From a virus, in IMG/VR virus record IMGVR_UViG_3300031857_001491, positions 1 to 22,684 of that record: DNA of 22,684 bases. One strand, written 5' to 3'. The translations under genes were made by a program, and so were the position numbers. Below the pieces are notes generated by a model. That model had not been told where the DNA came from, did not search any database, and saw nothing but the letters and a program-made list of their open reading frames with translations. Shown here one piece after another: positions 7,816 through 13,363 of this stretch. Every line of letters begins with the position of its first letter. Positions within the stretch are counted from its first letter, which is position 1.

Positions 7816-8844
7816 TTATGCCGCTATTTCAACCCAATTGGGCGATTGTGTGTCAATAATATCATTCCAAGTGCCTGTTTGCGAGTCATTTATATCTATC
7901 CAGTTTGGTGTTTGTCCGTCATCAATTACCTGCCAAATTAGTACACTTCCTACTTCTCCGACTGCCTGAACTCCCGTAACGCTTACTACCGCACCTATGA
8001 CTACTGCAATACTTCCAACACTGCCTGTTGCCTGTAACCCTGTGACGTCAATATTCTGTCCAGTAATTACGTTTACTTGAGCCGTAGTTGCAGTTGCCTC
8101 TACGCCCGTTAAATCTACAGAACTACCACCCGTAACCGCTACATCGCCTACAGCGGTAGTACTAGAAACCCCAGTTACGCCAACATCCGTACCTTCTTGT
8201 ACGGTTACACTGCCAACGCTTCCTGTAGCTTGGAGTCCCGTAACTGGAGCATTTGCTGCCGCTTCTACAGAAACTGAACCCTGTACTACGGTTCCTACAA
8301 CACCTGTTACGTTTACTACCGCAGTCCCAGTAACCGTTACGCTACCAACACTGCCTGTTCCTGCCACCCCAACTACATCTACACCCGTGGTCGTGGTTAC
8401 TGTTACCGTACCTAAAAATACTGTTCCTGCTACGCCTGTTAGTGCTACGGTTGCCGTACCTGTTATGGATACTGATCCTACCTGCCCCGTACCATTTACA
8501 CTAGTTACTCCAACATCCGATCCAGCATCGACAGCTACACCTTCTATCTGTCCTGTACCGCTTACCCCAATTACATCGACAACTGCCGATCCTATAATTG
8601 TTGCACTGCCTAACTGCCCTGTACCAGAAACTCCTGTTACATTTACTATCGCATCTTGGGTGGTCTGTACAGTAACTGAGCCTACTTGCCCTGCTGCTAC
8701 TACACCACCGCTATTCTCACTCCAAGGGTTTTCACCCCATCCACCATAGCCCCAACCTCCAAGAGGGACTTCTACATCAGTGTAGTCCTCGCCCCATGGT
8801 CCAGCACTCCAAGCACCACTGCCCCAGCCAGAATAGGTTGCCAC
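7816..8844 (-). CDS. 22-residue repeat protein with Trp/Gly-rich N-terminus and Trp-repeat tail
   Basis: This 342-residue protein has three parts. Residues 1-45 are Trp/Gly-rich (YSGWGSGAWSAGPWGE, GGWGYGGWGENPWSE). Residues 53-296 are eleven repeats, one of 24 and ten of exactly 22 residues, with a partial twelfth; the consensus is roughly VGSVTVxxGxxVxVTGVxGTG. Residues 305-342 hold three shorter repeats around W (DDGQTPNWIDI, NDSQTGTWNDI, DTQSPNWVEI). Alternating Val and regular Gly turns suggest a beta solenoid or stacked hairpins. I recall similar uncharacterised repeat proteins in marine phages. The start codon is GTG with no clear Shine-Dalgarno, and no internal Met exists; the upstream gene stops 7 bases before, so reinitiation is likely. 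A fibrous virion protein is inferred. Confidence 0.85.
   Translation of the reverse strand: MATYSGWGSGAWSAGPWGEDYTDVEVPLGGWGYGGWGENPWSENSGGVVAAGQVGSVTVQTTQDAIVNVTGVSGTGQLGSATIIGSAVVDVIGVSGTGQIEGVAVDAGSDVGVTSVNGTGQVGSVSITGTATVALTGVAGTVFLGTVTVTTTTGVDVVGVAGTGSVGSVTVTGTAVVNVTGVVGTVVQGSVSVEAAANAPVTGLQATGSVGSVTVQEGTDVGVTGVSSTTAVGDVAVTGGSSVDLTGVEATATTAQVNVITGQNIDVTGLQATGSVGSIAVVIGAVVSVTGVQAVGEVGSVLIWQVIDDGQTPNWIDINDSQTGTWNDIIDTQSPNWVEIAA
7957..8688 (-). repeat. Tandem 66-base coding repeats (22-residue units)
   Basis: Codes for residues 53-296 of the repeat protein, read as one 72-base unit followed by ten 66-base units in exact register. The units keep VGS at positions 2-4 and [VLI]TG[VL] near positions 15-18, while their DNA has diverged considerably, so the repeat is old or maintained at protein level. 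Confidence 0.85.
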
Positions 8845-8851
8845 TGATAAA

Positions 8852-9289
8852 TCACGCTATGCGGATAATGGCGTTACTTGCGTCTGCTGTTGGGAAGACG
8901 ATGGTAAACGTACCGCTAGTAGAGGTCTTAGCACCACCAAAGTCCAAAATACATACAGAAGGATTACCTGCTGCGGTATCGTTATAAATCATGGCGCCAT
9001 ATGCAGTAATGGTCGCAGAGGTAAACGATAAATCAGCAAAGTCGGTAAAGGCTGTAGTACCCGAAGAAGTTGGGGTTACATTGGTTAATGTACCGCCACC
9101 AGCCGAATAAGTACCAGAGTTAGCCACTTCGTTGGTATTTGTATAAGCAGTGGTAGCAGCCGTGAAGGATGCGCTATTGTCATACATAGCTAATTTGAAG
9201 GTATTTCCAGTACCAGTCGTAAAGTTATGAACCGCTTGCATAAGCTCCACTTTGAAGCTGGTACACATAAAGTTGCCTGTGAACGCCAT
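8852..9289 (-). CDS. Conserved small phage structural protein
   Basis: A 145-residue beta-rich protein beginning MAFTGNFMCTSFKVELMQA and containing HNFTTGTGNTFKLAMYDN, a glycine-rich middle, then APTSSGTTAFTDFADLSF-like and AYGAMIYND segments and a terminal FPTADASNAIIRIA. This pattern is a very common unnamed family in environmental phage genomes, usually next to fibre or adaptor genes. I see no catalytic motif or membrane segment. A clear AGGAG precedes the ATG. It is probably a minor virion protein, but its role is not known. Confidence 0.85.
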   Translation of the reverse strand: MAFTGNFMCTSFKVELMQAVHNFTTGTGNTFKLAMYDNSASFTAATTAYTNTNEVANSGTYSAGGGTLTNVTPTSSGTTAFTDFADLSFTSATITAYGAMIYNDTAAGNPSVCILDFGGAKTSTSGTFTIVFPTADASNAIIRIA

Positions 9290-9298
9290 TTTTGACTC

Positions 9299-9586
9299 CT
9301 ATTCGTCTAAAAGTTTAATTAATTCAGGATGACCAGCTTCCCGTAGCTTGTGAGCTAGTGTTACACGATCAAATTTTACCGCTTCATTCATATAAAAAAC
9401 CAGAACTTCCCGAATATGATTCCTAAAAGCAATGGCTTGCTCCCGAACCAAAGGATGGGACTGATCCCCTACCTGAATAATCTTATCTAATGCCCGTTCA
9501 GCGACTTCCTCTGGGGTAAAGCCACCGTGGTCTTTTGTAAATACTTGGATACCGCTAGACTCGCCTAGCCCTTGTACGCTAATCAT
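9299..9586 (-). CDS. Conserved hypothetical helical phage protein
   Basis: A 95-residue, mainly helical protein. Recognisable pieces are GGFTPEEVAERALDKII, SHPLVREQAIAFRNHI and a C-terminal helix VTLAHKLREAGHPELIKLLDE. I recall close relatives in environmental phages beside adaptor genes, with no assigned function. It begins inside an ATGA overlap with the upstream adaptor-like gene (9583-9586), suggesting coupled translation and a role in the same part of the virion or its assembly. No membrane segments, cysteines or metal sites are seen. Confidence 0.8.
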   Translation of the reverse strand: MISVQGLGESSGIQVFTKDHGGFTPEEVAERALDKIIQVGDQSHPLVREQAIAFRNHIREVLVFYMNEAVKFDRVTLAHKLREAGHPELIKLLDE

Positions 9587-10242
9587 CTTACTGGATACCT
9601 CACTTGTCCACTTCTATAGGCGTCTTGACGATCCTTAGCATCGCCCAACTGTTTCAGATCTGCCATGGCTGCGTCATAACGACCTTTGTACATCGTCATA
9701 GTGTCAGCGTCTGTTTTCATAAAGTTTGCTGCTTCTAAAAGCGCACCATACAACAACACAGAATCAAAATTATCCCCAAGCCAGGTAGTCCCTGCGGTAA
9801 CAATGGACTGTGGGTAATAGAAATAGTGAAGTTCTACAGCGTAGTTAGAGTTTGGAGTAGGCCCCAAAATAAAGCTATTGTTATCAAAAATAGCGTAATA
9901 CTCAGGCTCTCCATAGAACGCAGCGTCCGTATCTGGGTAGGATTCACGGATAAAGTTAACATCTTTGTTAAGAAGATAGTGGTACTCATTTGCCGCATTA
10001 ATCACCGCAAGGCTAAAGGTAGCCAGCCAATCAACAGGAGTCGCTAGGTACTTATTTCCGCTTGTTACATTTCCCGTAACATTCTTACGGAAAGCTGGCA
10101 TTTGCACCGTGTTATAGATGCGTTGCTCGGCAAGCTGGACAAACCTAGCAATCTGCTCGGCAGACGTAAAAGAGCCTACTGTCGCTGGGAAGTCGTTCTC
10201 AGCAAAACCTTTAATAGCAGAAGTTAACTGCGTATAGTTCAT
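9583..10242 (-). CDS. Head-tail adaptor/nozzle-like protein
   Basis: A 219-residue protein opening MNYTQLTSAIKGFAENDFP, followed by FVQLAEQRIYNTVQMPAFRKN, which is characteristic of the phage adaptor proteins often annotated near DUF6682 and SU10-type tail-adaptor families. The middle is beta-rich (KYLATPVDWLATFSLAV, YYAIFDNNSFILGPTP, YAVELHYFYYPQSI) and the C-terminal third is helical (LLYGALLEAANFMKTDADTMTMYKGRYDAAMADLKQLGD). It likely forms a ring below the portal or connects portal and tail. The start ATG lies in an ATGA overlap with the gene at 10239-10508. It could alternatively be a minor tail protein, but the arrangement after the other adaptor favours a connector. Confidence 0.8.
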   Translation of the reverse strand: MNYTQLTSAIKGFAENDFPATVGSFTSAEQIARFVQLAEQRIYNTVQMPAFRKNVTGNVTSGNKYLATPVDWLATFSLAVINAANEYHYLLNKDVNFIRESYPDTDAAFYGEPEYYAIFDNNSFILGPTPNSNYAVELHYFYYPQSIVTAGTTWLGDNFDSVLLYGALLEAANFMKTDADTMTMYKGRYDAAMADLKQLGDAKDRQDAYRSGQVRYPVR

Positions 10243-10508
10243 CCCATCTTCCCGCTAGACATTCTGCCTTTGGTTGCGGCACCAGCACCACGCATCTCAA
10301 TCTTGCCGTACTTGTTAACGCCCTTACCGTCAGTCTTATTAATACCGTCAACGGAGATATTCATGGTAGCCATATCTTGAGCGCCAGTCATGCCTTTAGA
10401 ACTTAGTCCTTTGGCAGAGATTGTTTTGCCCTTCATTGTATGGGGAGGAGCATAGACTTTAGCGTCTCCTACTTCCTTACCCATTACTTTTTTAGAATAT
10501 TTAGCCAT
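10239..10508 (-). CDS. Small basic protein with a GAATKG C-terminal motif
   Basis: An 89-residue Lys/Gly/Met-rich protein of unknown function. It begins MAKYSKKVMGKEVGDAKVYAPPHTMKGK and ends in IEMRGAGAATKGRMSSGKMG. I recall RG.GAATKG endings in many small basic phage proteins of unknown role. The protein has no membrane segment, no cysteine and low complexity, so it is probably partly disordered. It starts on a TAATG overlap with the stop of 10508-10720 and overlaps the adaptor-like gene by ATGA. A packaged or DNA-contacting head protein is possible but is only an inference from charge and context. Confidence 0.75.
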   Translation of the reverse strand: MAKYSKKVMGKEVGDAKVYAPPHTMKGKTISAKGLSSKGMTGAQDMATMNISVDGINKTDGKGVNKYGKIEMRGAGAATKGRMSSGKMG

Positions 10509-10720
10509 TATCGACCTCTTCCAGCGCTTTTACGCATCATGCCTTGGTTCTTAACCTTAGCTAGGTTACGACCCATTTTCTTCATATCCATCTGGCTCTT
10601 ACCGCCCATCTTGGGTTTAGCTTTCATACCCAAAACTTTAGGACCGCTATCACCTAGATTTTTACCTTCGGTCTTGCCTTTTTTGGCAACTCCATCTGCG
10701 TCTTTCTTAAACATTTTCAA
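10508..10720 (-). CDS. Small very basic protein with N-terminal ADGVAKKGKTEG motif
   Basis: A 70-residue protein dominated by Lys, Met, Gly and Arg. Residues 8-19 (ADGVAKKGKTEG) resemble the ADGCAIKGKTRG tag found at the C-terminus of the proteins at 12314-13361, but here the motif is near the N-terminus. It continues NLGDSGPKVLGMKAK and ends in RKSAGRGR. AAGGAG lies well placed before the ATG. No known domain, membrane segment or cysteine is visible. Its charge suggests contact with DNA or the capsid interior, which is an inference. Confidence 0.75.
   Translation of the reverse strand: MKMFKKDADGVAKKGKTEGKNLGDSGPKVLGMKAKPKMGGKSQMDMKKMGRNLAKVKNQGMMRKSAGRGR
10664..10702 (-). other. N-terminal copy of the ADG..xxGKT motif
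   Basis: Codes for residues 7-19 of the 70-residue basic protein. It shares ADG, a small residue pair, a basic residue and GKT with the C-terminal tags at 12317-13130. Confidence 0.55.
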
Positions 10721-10724
10721 CTCC

Positions 10725-11147
10725 TTATGTTGTTGTTACCGTTACACTTCCTACCAAACAGCTTGGGGCAAGATCATTAGGAGTTAATCCATCATCTCTA
10801 GCACCACCAACAGGGTTCCAACCCCACTGGAAAATTCTACTACCGCCTTCTGGAAACCCAACGCCTTGCTCTGTTGTGTCGTTGCTTCCATTAAGTTGTA
10901 AACCACTTGTTCCAGATACCGTATAGCTTACATCAGGGCGTGGTTCCCGTACAGCCTGTGGATCATCAACTGGATACATACCTAACGACAATTGCGGTTG
11001 ATCTGGATCCCAACAGCTAGGACAAACCTTAATGTCCTTTATCTGTTGCTTTACAACTAACTTTCTAAGCTCCTTTAACTTATACCGCTGACCACATCGG
11101 TCACATTCGGCAATCGCAAATTTGCCACTACTAAATTTATTAGGCAT
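10725..11147 (-). CDS. Zinc-ribbon phage protein
   Basis: A 140-residue protein with four cysteines in two knuckles, C15-x2-C18 and C42-x2-C45 (ECDRCGQ and VCPSCWD), spaced as in a zinc ribbon. Between them is a basic helix (KLKELRKLVVKQQ). It continues with LSLGMYPVDDPQAVREPRPD, a signature I recall from a widespread unnamed phage family. The C-terminal 45 residues (GGSRIFQWGWNPVGG, then CLVGSVTVTTT) look like an extension and share VGSVTV with the repeat protein at 7816-8844. It overlaps the adaptor gene by 8 bases. Zinc binding is inferred; the role, perhaps in head completion, is unknown. Confidence 0.82.
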   Translation of the reverse strand: MPNKFSSGKFAIAECDRCGQRYKLKELRKLVVKQQIKDIKVCPSCWDPDQPQLSLGMYPVDDPQAVREPRPDVSYTVSGTSGLQLNGSNDTTEQGVGFPEGGSRIFQWGWNPVGGARDDGLTPNDLAPSCLVGSVTVTTT

Positions 11148-12066
11148 AGAATGTCGTCCTAGGAACGAACCTAGAAGCGGCTTTCTCTCTGTCCTCCGTA
11201 GAAGCCAGGAGCCACTGCTCCTCGTATTCTTGCTTTAAAAATTGCACTCGTGCCTGTCCGTCTGGTAGCTTTTGAGCCATATAGAAAGCCAATCCAGCCA
11301 CCATACAAGGTAATAGGCGAAAGGGAATATCTGGCTCTACCGTTCCATTAGATCCAGCATCTTGAATCCTACGCAACCTCCAATACACAAAGGTATAAGG
11401 ACCGCCACCCGCATCGGGCGTGGGCCATACATTAATAGAAGGAAGGTTCTGTACTGTAAGGGCTGCACCTGTCGTATGGGCAGCTGCTGTAGTTCCGTTT
11501 TGACCACGGTAGCAATTTGTTAGGACGTTACCAATGACGTTGGCGTAGCTAATTGTCTCATTGTCAATCTTAACAAAGCCACCGATAGGAAGGGCGCTGG
11601 CGTCACTAACTGTGATAGATGTGGTCACAGCATCAATTGTGCCGTTTAAGGTCACAGCGGTCGAATTAGACTGTCCTGATTGGCGATTAAACCAGACTTG
11701 AATAGGACGCCCAGTAGTCAGTTTATTAGGAATAGTAGAGTAGGTAGACTCTGAAATACGGGTAATATTAATGTCTATCTGGTTGCTGGTAACACCGTTA
11801 TTCTGGCGAACTACATGGTCTAAAAGGTCAATTGTATTGACTGGAATAGGATAAATCCCTTGCCCAGTAACCATTGCAACCTGTCCCTGCTCAATAGTCC
11901 ACAGGTTAATACCACGATTTGCCCATTCAACTGTCAATAAGTTCAAGGATCTGCGGGCAGTCCGCATATCGTAACCCGTACGTAATTCTGTACCACAACG
12001 CTCAAAAGCCTCTTCAATGAGGTTATTAAGGTCTAGGTTAAACGATGTGGTTCCAGAGGTGGTCAT
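11140..12066 (-). CDS. Head-tail adaptor protein with an inserted beta module
   Basis: A 308-residue protein. Residues 8-60 (FNLDLNNLIEEAFERCGTELRTGYDMRTARRSLNLL in pieces, then EWANRGINLWTIEQ) match the helical start of gp4/gp11-type phage adaptor or stabilisation proteins that sit under the portal. Residues 61-130 and about 208-235 are beta strands (IYPIPVNTIDLLD, PSINVWPTPD, FVYWRLRRIQDAG), and residues 245-308 are helical again. Residues about 135-205 interrupt this with a separate module (SITVSDASALP, GGFVKIDNETISY, CYRGQNGTTAAAHTTGA) typical of phage surface or tail beta domains. An ATGA overlap joins it to the gene upstream. It probably closes the head and connects to the tail. Confidence 0.82.
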   Translation of the reverse strand: MTTSGTTSFNLDLNNLIEEAFERCGTELRTGYDMRTARRSLNLLTVEWANRGINLWTIEQGQVAMVTGQGIYPIPVNTIDLLDHVVRQNNGVTSNQIDINITRISESTYSTIPNKLTTGRPIQVWFNRQSGQSNSTAVTLNGTIDAVTTSITVSDASALPIGGFVKIDNETISYANVIGNVLTNCYRGQNGTTAAAHTTGAALTVQNLPSINVWPTPDAGGGPYTFVYWRLRRIQDAGSNGTVEPDIPFRLLPCMVAGLAFYMAQKLPDGQARVQFLKQEYEEQWLLASTEDREKAASRFVPRTTFYA

Positions 12067-12317
12067 TTTTTAGCGGCTCTCATATTGTCTACAAGATTAG
12101 GATATGGTCTACCAGCAGCTTTTGCCATGGCTTTTGCGCTGGCTTTTTTAGCAGTAGATAGTTTTTTGGGTTTACCTAAACCTTTTGGTCTTGGCTTATC
12201 CCAGACTTCCCCGCCTTTTTTATATTCGGTAAAGTCAGTATCATCCCTACGAGCTTTACGCTTAGGTTTGCCCATTTTAGTAGGCATAATAGCGCCCATT
12301 CCACGACTTGGTCTCAT
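12063..12317 (-). CDS. Small basic phage protein
   Basis: An 84-residue Lys/Arg/Ala-rich protein starting MRPSRGMGAIMPTKMGKPKRK and ending LVDNMRAAKK, with an alanine/lysine helix (STAKKASAKAMAKAAG). A TTG nine codons upstream (12344) would extend it, but the ATG at 12317 sits in an ATGA overlap with the preceding stop and has AAGGA seven bases away, so I use the ATG. It contains EYKKGGEV, similar to the YKKGGKV lead-in of the neighbouring tagged proteins, but no RADGCA tag follows. Unknown function; probably a basic virion or DNA-contacting protein. Confidence 0.75.
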   Translation of the reverse strand: MRPSRGMGAIMPTKMGKPKRKARRDDTDFTEYKKGGEVWDKPRPKGLGKPKKLSTAKKASAKAMAKAAGRPYPNLVDNMRAAKK

Positions 12318-12682
12318 ATCTTTGTCCTTCCCCGAATAGCGCAACCATCTGCTCTGGATGACGCTGATTTAACTTTGCCACCAGCTTTGTAATTCTTAGT
12401 AATGTCACGGTTTGACTTGGGCATTACACCGCCACCGCCTGTAGTCAACCTTCCCATGTCCTGCAATCTTTCAGCATAAGTGCGTGGGCTTTCAGCTTTA
12501 GCTTTTGCCCTTTGCTCTTCTGCCATTCTATGCGCTTCAGCCTTAGCCCTTTCGTTCTCCTGCTTTACTTTTTCAGCAGCTTTATCGTATTCGCTAGGTC
12601 CAAACTTTTCCTTGGGAGGAGTGTATTTATCACTCTTACCATCACCAACTTTTTTAGAAGGGTCAATAGGCTCTATTGGCAT
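12314..12682 (-). CDS. Coiled-coil protein with C-terminal RADGCA tag (third of three)
   Basis: A 122-residue protein of unknown function. The first 30 residues are Lys/Pro-rich (MPIEPIDPSKKVGDG). Residues 30-77 form a charged helix likely to be a coiled coil (YDKAAEKVKQENERAKAEAHR onward). After a GGGG hinge the C-terminus reads YKAGGKVKSAS, then RADGCAIRGRTKI. The tag matches those of the two preceding genes, although the N-terminal part is unrelated to theirs. Its ATG overlaps the preceding stop by one base (TAATG) and its stop overlaps the next ATG (ATGA). The tag GKT is changed to GRT here. Virion passenger or assembly protein is an inference. Confidence 0.78.
   Translation of the reverse strand: MPIEPIDPSKKVGDGKSDKYTPPKEKFGPSEYDKAAEKVKQENERAKAEAHRMAEEQRAKAKAESPRTYAERLQDMGRLTTGGGGVMPKSNRDITKNYKAGGKVKSASSRADGCAIRGRTKI
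12317..12391 (-). other. RADGCA C-terminal tag, copy 3
   Basis: Codes for residues 98-122 of the coiled-coil protein: lead-in YKAGGKVKSAS, then RADGCAIRGRTKI to the stop. Codons differ from the other copies at many synonymous positions. Confidence 0.75.
12325..12329 (-). promoter_or_regulatory. Ribosome-binding site deciding the 12317 start
   Basis: AAGGA on the minus strand, within GGGGAAGGA, is seven bases before the ATG at 12317. It lies inside the last codons of the upstream tagged gene, supporting ATG rather than the TTG at 12344. Confidence 0.6.
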
Positions 12683-13050
12683 TACGCTCTAGTCTTTCCA
12701 CGGATAGCACAGCCGTCTGCACGAGCTGAGGCAGACTTAACTTTTCCACCCTTTTTATATGATTTGTATCCTTCTAATCCGCCTGTTTCTCTTGCACTAG
12801 AAACATAATTTCTTGCTTGCTCTGCTTTTTGTTGTTTAGCCGCCATAGCAGCCTCTTGTGCTGCAGCTTGTGCGTTTTTTTCGTCTTCTTGAGCTTTATT
12901 AGCAATTGATTGCTGCTTGCTATCATAAGCATCTTTAGCAATCATTTGAGGCAAAAACCCACCAACACCTTGACGGATAAGATTGCCCGTCATGCCTTCA
13001 CCAGTTACCATTCCAACAACAGGACTAATATCTCCGAGTTTGAATCCCAT
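12682..13050 (-). CDS. Gly-rich/helical protein with C-terminal RADGCA tag (second of three)
   Basis: A 122-residue protein. Residues 1-40 are hydrophobic and glycine-rich (MGFKLGDISPVVGMVTGEGM, then GGFLPQMIAKD), reminiscent of an amphipathic membrane-active segment but not a clear transmembrane helix. Residues 45-83 are an Ala/Gln/Lys-rich helix (AQAAAQEAAMAAKQQKAEQA), probably coiled coil. The tail is YKKGGKVKSAS followed by RADGCAIRGKTRA. The start is ATG two bases after the stop of the preceding tagged gene. Function unknown; a packaged or ejected internal virion protein is one possibility, inferred from the Gly-rich amphipathic start and the position after the head genes. Confidence 0.78.
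   Translation of the reverse strand: MGFKLGDISPVVGMVTGEGMTGNLIRQGVGGFLPQMIAKDAYDSKQQSIANKAQEDEKNAQAAAQEAAMAAKQQKAEQARNYVSSARETGGLEGYKSYKKGGKVKSASARADGCAIRGKTRA
12685..12756 (-). other. RADGCA C-terminal tag, copy 2
   Basis: Codes for residues 99-122, YKKGGKVKSAS lead-in region then RADGCAIRGKTRA to the stop, nearly identical in protein to copies 1 and 3 but with different codons. Confidence 0.78.
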
Positions 13051-13052
13051 AG

Positions 13053-13361
13053 TTACACCATCTTTCCTCTAGTTTTGCCTTTAATAGCGCATCCATCAGC
13101 TCGCTTAGAAGCGCTGGAAACTTTTCCACCTTTAGCTTTTTTAACTGGTTCTGGCTTTTTCTTTTCTGGACCAAAGATCTTATCCCGTAACTTAACCATA
13201 GGATTAGCTTCGTTCTCCTCACGGGCGAGGCGATCAACCATCTCTTGTGGCAGCTCGTCTTTAACAACAGTTCCTTTATTAAAGCCTGGAACGCCACGTC
13301 CTTTAAGAACGTCAGCACGAGTTACTTTGCCGTCATCGTTAAGGTCTGGGAAATTAGCCAT
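13053..13361 (-). CDS. EF-hand-loop protein with C-terminal RADGCA tag (first of three)
   Basis: A 102-residue protein starting MANFPDLNDDGKVTRADVL. Residues 6-17 (DLNDDGKVTRAD) fit a canonical EF-hand/dockerin calcium loop: D1, N3, D5, G6, V8 and D12. A helical, charged middle (PQEMVDRLAREENEANP) and a Lys/Pro stretch lead to AKGGKVSSAS then RADGCAIKGKTRGKMV at the end. I chose the ATG at 13361, two bases after the upstream stop; a TTG at 13370 has a better-placed AAGGCGG and would add three residues, so the start is uncertain. Only one EF-hand loop is present, whereas EF-hands usually work in pairs. Function unknown; calcium binding is predicted. Confidence 0.78.
   Translation of the reverse strand: MANFPDLNDDGKVTRADVLKGRGVPGFNKGTVVKDELPQEMVDRLAREENEANPMVKLRDKIFGPEKKKPEPVKKAKGGKVSSASKRADGCAIKGKTRGKMV
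13056..13130 (-). other. RADGCA C-terminal tag, copy 1
   Basis: Codes for residues 78-102 of the EF-hand protein: KGGKVSSAS lead-in, then RADGCAIKGKTRGKMV to the stop. The GKMV extension is shared with the C-terminal motif of 13364-13918. Confidence 0.78.
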
Positions 13362-13363
13362 GA

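Noticed and set aside
8387-8749. 120-residue plus-strand open frame rich in Pro, Val and Thr
   Set aside because: Antisense to the 22-residue repeats; its periodicity is only a mirror of the real repeat gene.
12685-13130. P-loop NTPase based on GxxxxGKT
   Set aside because: The motif is at the extreme C-terminus with no room for the following helix or Walker B, and one copy has GRT.
13025-13318. 97-residue minus-strand open frame
   Set aside because: Shadow in another frame of the EF-hand/tag gene; no ribosome-binding site or recognisable motif.
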